Assembly: GCF_001570605.1 (NCBI RefSeq)
Contig: NZ_BBXG01000007.1
Span: 56,042 to 120,041 of the forward strand
Length of the DNA stretch: 64,000 nucleotides
DNA from: Herbidospora cretacea
GTDB taxonomy: Bacteria > Actinomycetota > Actinomycetes > Streptosporangiales > Streptosporangiaceae
Direction: 5' to 3'
Shown here: positions 16,682-25,864 of the stretch, in pieces
How positions within the stretch are numbered: position 1 is the first letter of the stretch
Layout of the letters: every line of letters starts with the position of its first letter
Notes under the pieces: generated by a model
Told to the model about the DNA's origin: nothing
Databases searched by the model: none
Seen by the model: the letters and a program-made list of their open reading frames with translations, nothing else
Translations under genes and position numbers: made by a program

Positions 16682-18301
16682 TCAGCGCGCCCGCAGGCGC
16701 AGGTCGAAACTGATGTCGCTGGAGTCGGGCCGGTCCTGGTGGATCTCCACGGTGATCGTGTTCTGTCCCTGCTGGAGCAGGCCGGGTGACAGGGACACGT
16801 CGGTCCACTGCGACTCGGCCGTGCCCGAGATGGTGGACAGGGCCCGGGTGGCGGCGGTGATCGTGCCGGTGGGGAGGTTGTTCCGCCAGACCTCCTGGCC
16901 GTTCAGGTAGACCACCGCGCCGTCGTCCCTGATCACGCCCATGGTGAGCTGGCCGAAGGTGGCGGCGACGCCGAAGGTGGCGCGGAAGTAGTAGGTGATG
17001 CGGCCTGCCGCGACCACCTGGCGTTCGTCGCCGTCGCCGAAGCCGAACTGCGCGGCGCCCTGCGGCCAGCCCGCGTCGTTGAACCCGGCCGCGCGCCAGG
17101 CCGTGCCCTGGTCGCTGCCGTCGTCGAGGTAGCGCCACGTCGATCCGCCCGGGACGAGCGTGACGTCGCCGGAGGGCGGGATCAGCGGGAACTCGGTGTA
17201 GTTGGGCCGGGCCACGTCGTTGAGCTGGCTGTAGCCGCCGCCCGCGCGGAGCGCGTCGGGTCCGGCGTTCAACGCGAACACCTGGCCGTTGGCCGTGGGG
17301 GCGAAGTCGGTGTCGACCGCTCCCGTCCCGGCGTCGACGGCCGCGAAGTCACACCGCTGGAACCCGGCGAAGTCGGGGCAGAAGTGGCCGGCGGCGTACA
17401 CGTAGGAGCCCCGGACCGCGACCGACTCCACGTCTCCGTCGGCGGTGCGCTCCCAGCGCCGCGAGCCGTCGCTCAGCCGGTAGGCGGCCAGCCGCCCGCC
17501 GACGCCGGCGATGGCGGCGTAGACGTTGCCGTCGTCTGCGGCCAGGTCGAGCACCCAGCACTGGTTGCTCGGCACGTCGCAGCTGGCCGGCGGGTTCCAG
17601 CTCGTCACCGAGCCGCCCAGGTCGACCGAGCCCAGGAACAGCCGCGTCGCGCCGCCGAGGCTGCGGAACTGGCCGCCGACCAGCACGCTGCCGCCGTTCG
17701 GCGCGGGCGCCATGGTCATGATCGTGTTGTTGGCGCCGGGGTTCCAGCCGCGCAGCGCGCCGCTGTTCACGTCGACGGCCGCCAGCCTGTTCCGGTTCTG
17801 CCCGGCCACCTGGCTGAACGCGCCGCCCGCGTAGAGCGTGTCGCCGATCACGGCCAGCCCGCGCACCGTGCTGTTGGCCGCCGGGCTCCAGCCGCCCACC
17901 ACGCCGCCGGACGCCAGGTCGACGGCGGCCAGCCGGGTCCGGGTCTGGCCCGCGACGGTGGTGAAGTCGCCGCCGAGGAACACCCGCCCGTTCCCCACGG
18001 CCAGGACCTGCACCGCGCCGTTCACGGCGGGCGACCACGATCGGATCAGGTCGCCCGAGGCGGCGTCGAGCAGGGCGACGCGCTGGCGGCCCACGGTCTC
18101 GCCGGTCGTCGAGTGGCGCAGGCTGGTGAACTCACCCGCGATCACCACCCGGTCGCCGGTGTGGACGATGGCCAGCACCCGCCCGTTGGGCAGCCAGTTG
18201 GCCCGGGGCTGGCCCGAATAGTCGGCCGCCCACGCAGGGGCGGTGAACAGACCGGTCAGAAGAATCACCAGGGACAGGACGGTCAGGAACTTCCTCCGCA
18301 T
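16682..18301 (-). CDS. Secreted beta-propeller protein with C-terminal jelly-roll domain
   Basis: A 539-residue secreted protein. A signal peptide (MRRKFLTVLSLVILLTGLF, cleavage near PAWAADY) is followed by blade-like repeats with a recurring pattern of VFLGGDFTTVAGQTRTRLAA, LYAGGAFSQVAGQNRNRLAA and VLVGGQFRSLGGATRLF, each followed by a VDLASG-like turn, up to about residue 370. The last 160 residues (GGSTWRYLDDGSDQGTAW, VYLNGQEVWRNNLP, NTITVEIHQ) form a galactose-binding-like beta sandwich. Probably binds or acts on surface carbohydrate; no catalytic motif is evident. It shares its repeat style with 27150-28781 and 30546-34742. Last gene of a leftward group, ended by the hairpin at 16644-16672. 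Confidence 0.82.
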   Translation of the reverse strand: MRRKFLTVLSLVILLTGLFTAPAWAADYSGQPRANWLPNGRVLAIVHTGDRVVIAGEFTSLRHSTTGETVGRQRVALLDAASGDLIRSWSPAVNGAVQVLAVGNGRVFLGGDFTTVAGQTRTRLAAVDLASGGVVGGWSPAANSTVRGLAVIGDTLYAGGAFSQVAGQNRNRLAAVDVNSGALRGWNPGANNTIMTMAPAPNGGSVLVGGQFRSLGGATRLFLGSVDLGGSVTSWNPPASCDVPSNQCWVLDLAADDGNVYAAIAGVGGRLAAYRLSDGSRRWERTADGDVESVAVRGSYVYAAGHFCPDFAGFQRCDFAAVDAGTGAVDTDFAPTANGQVFALNAGPDALRAGGGYSQLNDVARPNYTEFPLIPPSGDVTLVPGGSTWRYLDDGSDQGTAWRAAGFNDAGWPQGAAQFGFGDGDERQVVAAGRITYYFRATFGVAATFGQLTMGVIRDDGAVVYLNGQEVWRNNLPTGTITAATRALSTISGTAESQWTDVSLSPGLLQQGQNTITVEIHQDRPDSSDISFDLRLRAR

Positions 18302-18320
18302 GGCCGGAGTATGAACCTGA

Positions 18321-19349
18321 TTACCGCCTCAGTCGACGCACGATCGCCCCGAGTCCTATCAGGACCATCAGCCCGGCCGCCCCGCCGAGCATGAGCTGCG
18401 GCAGCCGCGACGGTTCCTTCGCCTTGCCGCTCTGCTGGATCGCGTTCGGGTCGGGCTGCGGCCCCGGCTTGCGGATCGGGCCGGTGACCAGGTCCTCCGG
18501 CAGCGCCCACGAGTAGATCTCGCTCTTCTCGCCCTCGCTGCCGACCAGCAGCGTCGTGCCGTCGGCGCTGAGCGCCATCGACTCGCCCTGCGGCTGCTTG
18601 GGCGCGTCGACCGTCTGGACCACCTGGCCGGTCACCCCGGAGAAGATGCGGATCTTGGCCAGGCCGCGCAGGTACATGCGGCCGTCGTAGCCGATCAGCC
18701 CGTCGGAGATGACGTGGGGGACCGGCACCAGCTTCTCCAGCCGGTTGGGCACGCCCGGCATCAGCGACGCGGGGGCGGCGTAGACGGCGCCGCCGCTCGT
18801 GGTCTTGCTGACGAAGTAGAGGTTGCCGTTGGACGGGTTGACCAGGACCGCCTCGGAGTCCTGCGGGCCGTCGGGGTAGACGATCGGATAGCGCTCGGCG
18901 GTCACCGTCGTGTCGGCCAGCGTCTTCGGCTCGGGGAAGACGAACAGGGTCACCCCGGCCGTGCGGGTCTTGTCGTTGTCGCCGGTGTCGGCCAGGTAGA
19001 TCAGGGCGTTGCCGCGCTGGTCGACGAAGCCGCCCATGGCCTCGGTGTCGACGGCCGCGGCGCCCTCGATGGTGACCGTCGCCCTGGTCGAGCCGTCGGG
19101 GCCGATGGCGTAGAGGGTGGCCGGCCCGGCGCCGTCGTTGTGGGTCCAGACGACGCCGGGGTGGAGCGGGGAGGCGTACAGGCCGCTGGATTCGGTGATC
19201 TTCGGGTCGGCGACGACCCGGTCCTTCTTCCACGCCGCCTTCACCTGCGCGGGGGGCGCGGGCTCCGCGTGAGCGGGAACCGCCCCCGTCAGTGCGAGCG
19301 CCAGGAGGGCGCTACTCAGCAGCGTGGGTCGTCGCATGGGGGGTCTCAT
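18321..19349 (-). CDS. Secreted, C-terminally membrane-anchored beta-propeller-like protein
   Basis: A 342-residue protein with a signal peptide (LLSSALLALALTGAVPAHA), a beta-rich extracellular body (VVWTHNDGAGPATLYAIG, LIYLADTGDNDKT, MYLRGLAKIRIFSG, LLVGSEGEKSEIYSW), and near the C-terminus a single membrane helix (LMLGGAAGLMVLIGLGAIV) ending in basic RRLRR. The topology is therefore type I: outside domain, cytoplasmic stop. Similar unannotated propellers occur in actinomycetes; no enzymatic motif is visible. Its start overlaps the flippase gene by 38 bp, so it is cotranscribed with the polymer export genes. Confidence 0.75.
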   Translation of the reverse strand: MRPPMRRPTLLSSALLALALTGAVPAHAEPAPPAQVKAAWKKDRVVADPKITESSGLYASPLHPGVVWTHNDGAGPATLYAIGPDGSTRATVTIEGAAAVDTEAMGGFVDQRGNALIYLADTGDNDKTRTAGVTLFVFPEPKTLADTTVTAERYPIVYPDGPQDSEAVLVNPSNGNLYFVSKTTSGGAVYAAPASLMPGVPNRLEKLVPVPHVISDGLIGYDGRMYLRGLAKIRIFSGVTGQVVQTVDAPKQPQGESMALSADGTTLLVGSEGEKSEIYSWALPEDLVTGPIRKPGPQPDPNAIQQSGKAKEPSRLPQLMLGGAAGLMVLIGLGAIVRRLRR

Positions 19350-20580
19350 TCCGTGACGGGAGGGAGGTCTTGCGCAGGTGCCACCAGAGGAGGAAGCCCG
19401 AGGCCAGGCCGCCGAATCCGATGCAGTAGGGGGCCAGGTGAGCCAGGTCGGGAGCGGCCACGAGCATGATCAGCATGGCCGTCAGGCCGATGCCGGTCTC
19501 GGCCGCCCGCACCAGGAACACCAGGCGGGACAGGGTGTAGGCGGCGGCCATCATCGACAGCGGCAGCGTCGCCGAGAAGCTGACCGTATAGGCGATCCAG
19601 CCGCCCACGGTGACCGCGTCGAGGGTGAACGCGCCCCCGGTGATGAGCGGGCCGGCCCACCCGAGGACCGCGAGGGCCACCACGCCGCAGGCGAGCGTGC
19701 CGGCGATGAGCACCACCGACGCGGTGAGCGCGTTGCGCGGCCGGATCGGCACCCCGGCGTCGCGCCGCCGCACGAACGTCGGCAGCAGATAGGACCCCGC
19801 GCCCTGCACGACCGTCAGCGCCGGCGACAGCAGCAGCCGCCCCGCCTCGACGGCGGCCAGCACGGTCCGCCCGGCGAACGTGTCGATCGCCACCCGCATG
19901 ACCAGCAGCGCGACCGGCCGCAGCGACGCCTGCGCCGACCGCCAGGCGGCGAACGCGGTCACCTCGCGGAGCCCGGCCAGGCGCGGCCACGGCAGCCGGT
20001 ATTCCGCCGACGGCAGCAGCAGGAGCGTCAGCGCCAGCGAGAGGACCTGCCCCGCGCACATCGCGCCCAGGATCCACGTCAGCGTGAACGGCGTGCCCCC
20101 GGCCCAGAGCCCGGCCAGGATCGCCAGCGTCGTGCCGACGTAGACGAGGTCGTTGAGCACCAGCCGGCCGAACTCCAGCCGCGCGTTGAGCAGCCGCCGC
20201 GCGCTCTCCTGCGGCAGCCAGAGGACCGTGAGCAGCGCGAACGCCGCGACGCCCGCCGCGTCGGCCAGGTCGAGCAGCAGCGCGAACGCCACCCCGACGA
20301 GGGTCCCGGCCGCCGTCAGCCCGAGGATCGAGGCGCACAACGCGGCCCGGATCCGCGGATTGAAACGGTCCAACACGTTGAGCGAGTCGCCCACCCACGA
20401 GGAGTAGACGGTGGTGACCGCGACGAGGACGGCCATCATGATCGCGTAGGCGCCGAACGCCTCGGGCCCGAGGAACCGCACCGCGATGAGCTGTAAGACG
20501 ACGCTGCCGCCGGCCGTGACGGCCTGGGAGGTGACCGATCCGCCCGCTCGGGCGACCAGCCTGCGCAGGGACCGGGCCAT
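19312..20580 (-). CDS. Oligosaccharide flippase-like membrane protein (Wzx type)
   Basis: A 422-residue polytopic protein with about twelve hydrophobic segments in MATE/polysaccharide-transporter style. The N-terminus SVTSQAVTAGGSVVLQLIAV and RFLGPEAFGAYAIMMA are the typical Wzx opening. It would flip the lipid-linked repeat unit to the outer face for polymerisation. The start ATG overlaps the stop of the chain-length gene by one base (TGATG). Confidence 0.84.
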   Translation of the reverse strand: MARSLRRLVARAGGSVTSQAVTAGGSVVLQLIAVRFLGPEAFGAYAIMMAVLVAVTTVYSSWVGDSLNVLDRFNPRIRAALCASILGLTAAGTLVGVAFALLLDLADAAGVAAFALLTVLWLPQESARRLLNARLEFGRLVLNDLVYVGTTLAILAGLWAGGTPFTLTWILGAMCAGQVLSLALTLLLLPSAEYRLPWPRLAGLREVTAFAAWRSAQASLRPVALLVMRVAIDTFAGRTVLAAVEAGRLLLSPALTVVQGAGSYLLPTFVRRRDAGVPIRPRNALTASVVLIAGTLACGVVALAVLGWAGPLITGGAFTLDAVTVGGWIAYTVSFSATLPLSMMAAAYTLSRLVFLVRAAETGIGLTAMLIMLVAAPDLAHLAPYCIGFGGLASGFLLWWHLRKTSLPSRNETPHATTHAAE

Positions 20581-21704
20581 CAGTTGGCGGCGCCGGTGTC
20601 GATGGTCACCACGGGCTCGGAGTCGTCGTCAGGCGGGTCGTCGGCCACCGGCGGCCGGGCGGCCGGGGTCTTCGCGGGCGGCTCGGGCCAGCTCCGGATC
20701 GGCGGCGGAACGGGCCGGTCGGGCTTGTCGGTGGCAGATGCGGAGGGCGACTCGGCCGGTTTGGCGGGCAGGCTGATGCGTTCGAAGGCGGCCGTCGGGC
20801 GGTCGTCGTATTCGGCCTTGACCGGGGCCGAGCCGTTGATCTCCGGCCGGGGCAGCAGCGGGCGCCGGGGCTGGGGGGGCTTGTGGCGCTGACCGGTCGG
20901 GGTGGTGGCCTGGCGGACGGTGCCGATCGGGTTGGTGGCGCGCAGGAACGCGATGACGATCGCCAGCAGGGTGCCGACCGCGAGGCCGATCGCGATGTTG
21001 GTCGGCACCTTGCTCGGGGTGACCTTCAGCGGGTTGGCCTGGTCGACGAACCTGACCCCGCCGCCGAACTGGGCGAGGTCGATCGTCGCCTCCGACTCCT
21101 TGAGCTGGAGCTGCACCAGCGCCTCGGTCAGCGACGACTCGGTGGCGCTGCCGTCGGGGGCCCGTTTCAGGTCGGCCTGCACGCGTTCGCGGGTGGTCCG
21201 CACGCTCTTGAGGAGTTTCTCCTGGTCGCGCTGCGCGTCGGCCTCGGTGAGGATCTGGTAGGCCGCCACGACCGAGTTGGACATCTGGGCGGCCAGCTTG
21301 TCGGTCTTGGCCGTCGAGGTGACCACGACGATGCCGCCGGCCGTGCCGGGCGACGCCGTGACGCTCTGGCGCAGCGTCTCGAGGTCGACCACGACCTTCT
21401 GCTCGTTCTCCAGCAGTTGCCTGGCCCGGTCGAGCACGCCCGCCGACTGGGCGAACGCCGCCCGCTGGGCGGTGTAGGCGATGTAGCTGCTGTCGGACGA
21501 GACGCCCATGCGCAGATAGGTGGTGCTGCGCGGGTCGACCACCGCGAACCGGGCGGTCGCCTCGACGTTGCCGAAGACGAAGAAGGTCGCCGCCCCCGCC
21601 ATGACGGCGGTGGCGAGGATCAGCGCGACGGACGACCACCGATAGCGCCACACGGCCTCAAGAAGGCCGACCTCCGGGGTCTCGTCACGTTGGTCTGTGG
21701 CCAC
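20580..21704 (-). CDS. Wzz-like chain-length/polysaccharide co-polymerase
   Basis: A 374-residue protein with two membrane segments (about 24-46 and 225-247) enclosing an extracytoplasmic, largely helical domain. This is the polysaccharide co-polymerase architecture that sets polymer length. The segment near helix 2 has VDQANPLKVTPSKVPTN, the Pro-rich motif before the second membrane helix. No Walker-type tyrosine kinase domain is fused. Instead the cytoplasmic tail is about 120 residues, Pro-rich and disordered (KPPQPRRPLLPRPE, PPIRSWPEPPAKTPAA). Coupled to the flippase downstream. Confidence 0.84.
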   Translation of the reverse strand: MATDQRDETPEVGLLEAVWRYRWSSVALILATAVMAGAATFFVFGNVEATARFAVVDPRSTTYLRMGVSSDSSYIAYTAQRAAFAQSAGVLDRARQLLENEQKVVVDLETLRQSVTASPGTAGGIVVVTSTAKTDKLAAQMSNSVVAAYQILTEADAQRDQEKLLKSVRTTRERVQADLKRAPDGSATESSLTEALVQLQLKESEATIDLAQFGGGVRFVDQANPLKVTPSKVPTNIAIGLAVGTLLAIVIAFLRATNPIGTVRQATTPTGQRHKPPQPRRPLLPRPEINGSAPVKAEYDDRPTAAFERISLPAKPAESPSASATDKPDRPVPPPIRSWPEPPAKTPAARPPVADDPPDDDSEPVVTIDTGAAN

Positions 21705-21765
21705 GAATGCCTGTTCTCCCCGCTGTGCATTCCTCTACACGGTAAAGAAGTGGTTGATTCACAGT

Positions 21766-22875
21766 TTAGACATCAGCCTCAGGGCCGAGAATCGCCTGCC
21801 TCATTGCCGCTGTGTAACGCAATAGGCTGAACCGGGACATCGCATCGTCGAAACCCCTGTTCGCGAGGGCCTTCGCGGCGGTCCAGTCGTTAAGCAAAAT
21901 TTCCACGGCGTCGGCGAGCGCGACCGCGTCCCCCGGCGCGACGAGCAGGCCGTTCTCCTTGTCGCGCACGATCTCGGCCAGCCCCTGGACGTCACTGGCG
22001 ATCACCGGACGGCGGGCCAGCATGCCCTCGACGGCGACCAGGCCGAAGGGCTCCACCCTGGAGGGCACCAGCACGACGTCAGCGGTGTCCAGAAGTGGCC
22101 ACACCGGGTCGGCGAACCCGGCGAAGGTCACCTCGGGACCTGCTTTGGCGCGGAGCTCGGCCTCGTACCACTCGTAGCCGGGGAAGATCGTCCCGGCCAG
22201 GGTCAGCTTCACCGGCACACCCCGGCTGACCAGGATGTTCGCCGCCTCGACCGCCACGTCGTTGCCCTTGCGCGGCGACAGCCGGCCGACCAGGACGAGG
22301 TGGCCCTCGTGGTCGGGGCGGGGGTCGGTGGGCGGGGGACCGGCGACGCCGTTGTGGATGACGGCCGTTCGGCCGTCAGGGGCTCCGTCGGCCACGATCC
22401 GGTCGCGCACGCTCTGGCTGATCGCGATGATCGAGTGGGCCAGCCGCAACGGCAGGGCCAGCGCCCGCCTGATCGGCCCGGGGACGCTCTCCTCCGCCTC
22501 GTGGACGTGGCACACGACCTTCGGCACCCCGGCGAGCCGCCCGGCCAGCAGCCACCAGGGGATGGTGACCGTGTTGACGTACAGGACCGAAGGGCGGTTC
22601 TCGCGCAGGTAGGACACCATGCGCGGGAGGCGGGCGGCCAGGGTGGCGGCGAGCCTGAGCAGGCCGACCGGCTTCAGGTAGGCCTTGCGGAGCACCGGCA
22701 CGGGCAGGATCTCCACCTCGGCCCCCGCTTCCCGGATGAGAGCGCACAAAGGGCCATCAGCAGGCAGAGTGACCGTTATTTCGGCCAATTCGGACAGGGC
22801 TCGGACCGATTCCACCAGCATGCGGTCGGACCCGTAGAGATCGGGCGAAGGGTGGGCCATCACCACTCGAACCAT
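21766..22875 (-). CDS. GT4-family glycosyltransferase
   Basis: A 369-residue GT-B glycosyltransferase. N-terminal VRVVMAHPSPDLYGSDRM is the acceptor-side start; the C-terminal nucleotide-sugar domain has LVLVGRLSPRKGNDVAVEA and the retaining-GT signature PSRVEPFGLVAVEGMLARRP (E-x7-E). HVHEAEESVPG in the middle resembles other exopolysaccharide transferases. I use the ATG at 22875; a TTG at 22890 would add five residues and run into the shared operator-like repeats. Divergent from the second glycosyltransferase across a very short spacer. Confidence 0.86.
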   Translation of the reverse strand: MVRVVMAHPSPDLYGSDRMLVESVRALSELAEITVTLPADGPLCALIREAGAEVEILPVPVLRKAYLKPVGLLRLAATLAARLPRMVSYLRENRPSVLYVNTVTIPWWLLAGRLAGVPKVVCHVHEAEESVPGPIRRALALPLRLAHSIIAISQSVRDRIVADGAPDGRTAVIHNGVAGPPPTDPRPDHEGHLVLVGRLSPRKGNDVAVEAANILVSRGVPVKLTLAGTIFPGYEWYEAELRAKAGPEVTFAGFADPVWPLLDTADVVLVPSRVEPFGLVAVEGMLARRPVIASDVQGLAEIVRDKENGLLVAPGDAVALADAVEILLNDWTAAKALANRGFDDAMSRFSLLRYTAAMRQAILGPEADV

Positions 22876-22883
22876 GATTGCCG

Positions 22884-22936
22884 CATCCAAATGTTTGGTT
22901 ACCGTTTACGGTTGGATGTTCATCTTGTCATCCAAC
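22884..22936. promoter_or_regulatory. Repeated CATCCAA half-sites between divergent glycosyltransferases
   Basis: Within about 50 bp lie CATCCAA (22884-22890), its reverse complement TTGGATG (22912-22918) and CATCCAAC (22929-22936). The last two make a perfect 8-bp dyad GTTGGATG-N10-CATCCAAC. Between them is ACCGT-TT-ACGGT (22901-22912). The symmetry fits a shared operator controlling both outward promoters. Confidence 0.5.
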
Positions 22937-22947
22937 GAAGGGGACGC

Positions 22948-24039
22948 ATGCGCATCGCCATGATCGGTACTCGCGGGGTACCGGCCCGTTACGGGGGCTT
23001 CGAGACCGCCGTCGAGGAGATCGGGGCACGCCTGGCCGACGCCGGGCACGACGTCCGGGTCTACTGCCGGGGGGCGGTGGAGCCGATCCCCGCCTACAAG
23101 GGGATGACGCTCGTCCACCTGCCCGCCGTCAAGCACAAGATCATGGAGACGCTCAGCCACACCGGCCTGTCGGTCGGCCACGTGCTCTTCCACCGCACCG
23201 ACGTCGCCCTGGTGTTCAACGCGGCGAACGCGCCCTTACTGCCGTTCCTCAAGCTCGCCCGCATCCCCGTGGCCACCCATGTCGACGGCCTGGAGTGGAA
23301 GCGCGCCAAATGGAACGGTGCAGGGCAGCGCTACTACCTGGCGGTGGAGAAGCTGTCGGTCCGGTGGTCGAAGCAGATCATCGCCGACGCGGTCGCCATC
23401 CAGGACTACTACCGGGACAAATACCAGGCCGACAGCGTGATGATCCCCTATGGCGCCCCCATCCAGGAGCGGTGCGACGAGGGCCTGCTGAAGGCCGAGG
23501 GCTACGAACCCGGCGGATACCACCTGGTGGTGGCCCGGTTCGAGCCGGAGAACCACGTCGACGTGATCGTCGAGGGCTACGTGCGGAGCAAGGCCAAACT
23601 GCCGCTGGTCGTGGTCGGCTCGGCCCCCTACGCCGAGGACTACGTCAAGAAGATCAACGACCTGGCCGCCACCGACGACCGGGTGAAGCTGGTCGGCGCC
23701 GTCTGGAACCAGGACCTGCTCGACGCCCTCTACGCCGGGTGCGCCACCTACCTCCACGGCCACTCCGTCGGCGGCACCAACCCCTCGCTGCTGCGCGCCA
23801 TGGGCGCGGGCGCCTCGACCATCGCCTACGACGTCGTCTTCAACCGCGAGGTCCTGGGCGAGTCGGGCGCGTTCTTCGGCGGCCCCGACGACCTCGCCCG
23901 CGTCATCGAGGAGGCCGAGGACGACCCGGCCGCCGCCCGCCACCGCGGCCACCTGGCCCGCGAACGCGCCCGCACCTCCTACACCTGGGACGACGTCGCC
24001 GCCCGCTACGAACGCCTCTGCCTGGACCTGCGCGGATGA
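22948..24039 (+). CDS. GT4 glycosyltransferase with N-terminal DUF1972 (rhamnosyltransferase-like)
   Basis: A 363-residue transferase beginning MRIAMIGTRGVPARYGGFET, the DUF1972 signature seen in rhamnosyltransferases of capsule and exopolysaccharide loci. The C-terminal donor domain has YHLVVARFEPENHVDVIVEGY and HSVGGTNPSLLRAMGAGAS in the E-x7-E position, with an Asn-Pro-Ser variant. With rfbABCD in the same locus, dTDP-L-rhamnose is a plausible donor. ATG 22948 has AAGGGGA 7 nt upstream; the longer frame upstream runs antisense through the other transferase and is ignored. Overlaps the next gene by ATGA. Confidence 0.86.
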   Translation: MRIAMIGTRGVPARYGGFETAVEEIGARLADAGHDVRVYCRGAVEPIPAYKGMTLVHLPAVKHKIMETLSHTGLSVGHVLFHRTDVALVFNAANAPLLPFLKLARIPVATHVDGLEWKRAKWNGAGQRYYLAVEKLSVRWSKQIIADAVAIQDYYRDKYQADSVMIPYGAPIQERCDEGLLKAEGYEPGGYHLVVARFEPENHVDVIVEGYVRSKAKLPLVVVGSAPYAEDYVKKINDLAATDDRVKLVGAVWNQDLLDALYAGCATYLHGHSVGGTNPSLLRAMGAGASTIAYDVVFNREVLGESGAFFGGPDDLARVIEEAEDDPAAARHRGHLARERARTSYTWDDVAARYERLCLDLRG

Positions 24040-24893
24040 GTTTCGTGCGCTACCCGCCGGGCCGGGCCAACGTCTGGATCCCGGTCGGCGACGCCCGGTC
24101 GGCCGCCGCCGGGCTGTCCCTGCTCACCTTCTCCAAGCCGCTGCCGCTGCTGGCCCAGCGGACGCTCCACCGGGCGGTGCGCATCGCCGGGCCGTGGCTG
24201 CTGCCGGGCCGCCGCGAGAAGTGGGAACCCCCGGTCGACGGCTGGGACGCCCTGCTGGCGGAGGTCGCCGAGGCGGTCGGCCGGGTCGACGGGGTGGCGC
24301 TCTACCTGCGCCCGCAGTCGACCCGCCCCGGCGCCGCCGCCCTGCTCCTCAGGGACGGCCGACCGGTCGGCTTCCTGAAGGTCCGCGAGGGCCTGGAACG
24401 GGAGGCCGGGGTGCTGCGGCTGCTCGACGGCGGCGACGGCTTCCGCGCGCCGGTCGTGCTGGGCGAGGGCCACTCGTGGCTGGTGATGTCGGCGATGGAG
24501 CCGGTCCCGGCCCGGCCGGCCCGCAAGGTCGACGTCGTCGACCTGACCGCCCGCATCCAGCGCCTGCTCGCCGACCTGCCCAAACCGCCCGGCACCCCCG
24601 GCCACTGGCTGCCGATGCACGGCGACCTCACCCCGTGGAACCTGCGCCGCACCCGGGGCAGGGTGCCGTGGCTGATCGACTGGGAGGACGCCGCCTGGGC
24701 GCCCCCGGGCGCCGACGAGGTCTACTTCCGGGCCGCCGAGACGACCCTGTTCGGGGTCGACCCGGTGCCCACCGGCTACGCCGAGGCGGCCGCCCACTGG
24801 GAGGCCGTCATCTCCAAGCGCCACGACGACCTCCCGCTCAACGGCGGCATGCTGGCCGCGCTCGAAGTGCTCAGCCGTCCGCCCAGTCGGTGA
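24036..24893 (+). CDS. APH-fold phosphotransferase in the polysaccharide locus
   Basis: A 285-residue protein with a choline/aminoglycoside kinase-like C-terminal half: MHGDLTPWNLRRT (catalytic HGD-x4-N) and WLIDWEDAAWAPPGADEVY (Mg-binding Asp). Both key Asp residues are intact, unlike the related protein at 7848-8912. The N-terminal lobe has ALLLRDGRPVGFLKV, where the Lys may be the ATP-binding lysine. Translational coupling with the rhamnosyltransferase-like gene suggests it phosphorylates a sugar or lipid-linked intermediate. The 3' end overlaps the convergent sulfotransferase gene by 23 bp. Confidence 0.78.
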   Translation: MSFVRYPPGRANVWIPVGDARSAAAGLSLLTFSKPLPLLAQRTLHRAVRIAGPWLLPGRREKWEPPVDGWDALLAEVAEAVGRVDGVALYLRPQSTRPGAAALLLRDGRPVGFLKVREGLEREAGVLRLLDGGDGFRAPVVLGEGHSWLVMSAMEPVPARPARKVDVVDLTARIQRLLADLPKPPGTPGHWLPMHGDLTPWNLRRTRGRVPWLIDWEDAAWAPPGADEVYFRAAETTLFGVDPVPTGYAEAAAHWEAVISKRHDDLPLNGGMLAALEVLSRPPSR

Positions 24894-25767
24894 GCCGGCG
24901 GCCGAGCATCTCCTCCAGTCGCCGGTTGTGCGGGGCGAAGTGGCGGGCGAGCCGCTTGCGCACGTCGGCCGGGATGTCACCCGGTGCGGCGGCGTTCCAG
25001 ACCTGGCCCGCCTTGGGCAGCGGCGCGGGCGGCAGCCCGAGGAACTCGGCCGCCCCGTCGCAGGCCGCCTGCGGGTCGCGGTAGAAGTCCTCGCTGGTCA
25101 GGATGTGGAAGCGGTCGCGCGGGAAGTGCGCGAACCAGCGCTCCAGGCCGCGCGCGTACTCGCTCTGGGCGACGTAGGACTGCTGCTCGTGGGCGTAGGA
25201 CAGGTACGCCGGATCGGCGACGATCCTCGCCTCCTCCCCGGCGGTCCGGGTCTCCTCGGCGGCCAGCGCCTCCTCGAAGGTCAGGGTCTCCGCCCCGGCC
25301 CTCACCCGCTCGCGGTAGTGGGAGAACGCGCGCTCCACCGGGTCGCGTAAGACGAGCAGGATGCGTGCCGTTGGCACGTTCCCGGCCGCCCGCCCGGCGG
25401 CCAGCGGGTGGTGCAGGTAGTAGGGCGAGCCCTCACCGGCCACCACCGGGCCGCCCGCTCTGCGCTCCGCCCTGGCCCGGCTGAACCGGCTCGGCAGGTG
25501 CGACCGGTACCACCGCATCCCGCGCGCGTAGTTGGAGTCGAAGTAGTGGACGCCCTTGGTGTGGTTGGCCTTCGGCAGCAGCCCGGCCGCCGGGAAGAGC
25601 GGGATCACCCGGGGATGTTCGAGCAGCGCGAAGTAGAACGACGTCGACCCGCCGCGCTTGGCCCCGATCAGCAGGAAGTCGGGATCGGGCCGGAAATCCG
25701 CGGTCGCCATGCCCCATCCCCGGATGGCGGCGCGGCCCGCGTTCATCACGGGTTTCGGGAGCTTCAT
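24871..25767 (-). CDS. PAPS-dependent sulfotransferase
   Basis: A 298-residue sulfotransferase. FLLIGAKRGGSTSFYFALL is the 5'-phosphosulfate-binding loop and LLVLRDPVERAFSHYRERV the 3'-phosphate-binding motif with its Arg and Ser, the two hallmarks of the fold. HYFDSNYARGMRWYRSHLP is typical of carbohydrate (heparan N-sulfotransferase-like) members. The ATG at 25767 has AAAGGAAG upstream; a start at 25827 is less likely. It probably transfers sulfate from PAPS to a hydroxyl or amino group of the polymer or a secreted lipid. PAPS synthesis genes are not in the window. Confidence 0.86.
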   Translation of the reverse strand: MKLPKPVMNAGRAAIRGWGMATADFRPDPDFLLIGAKRGGSTSFYFALLEHPRVIPLFPAAGLLPKANHTKGVHYFDSNYARGMRWYRSHLPSRFSRARAERRAGGPVVAGEGSPYYLHHPLAAGRAAGNVPTARILLVLRDPVERAFSHYRERVRAGAETLTFEEALAAEETRTAGEEARIVADPAYLSYAHEQQSYVAQSEYARGLERWFAHFPRDRFHILTSEDFYRDPQAACDGAAEFLGLPPAPLPKAGQVWNAAAPGDIPADVRKRLARHFAPHNRRLEEMLGRRLTDWADG

Positions 25768-25864
25768 CAACGTCTTCCTTTCAACCGGTCCATAGTGAAA
25801 AGTTATTAACCGCTCGTATGCTGGCACACGTCACCAGGCAGAGCGGCGATTCGGGGGGACCGGC

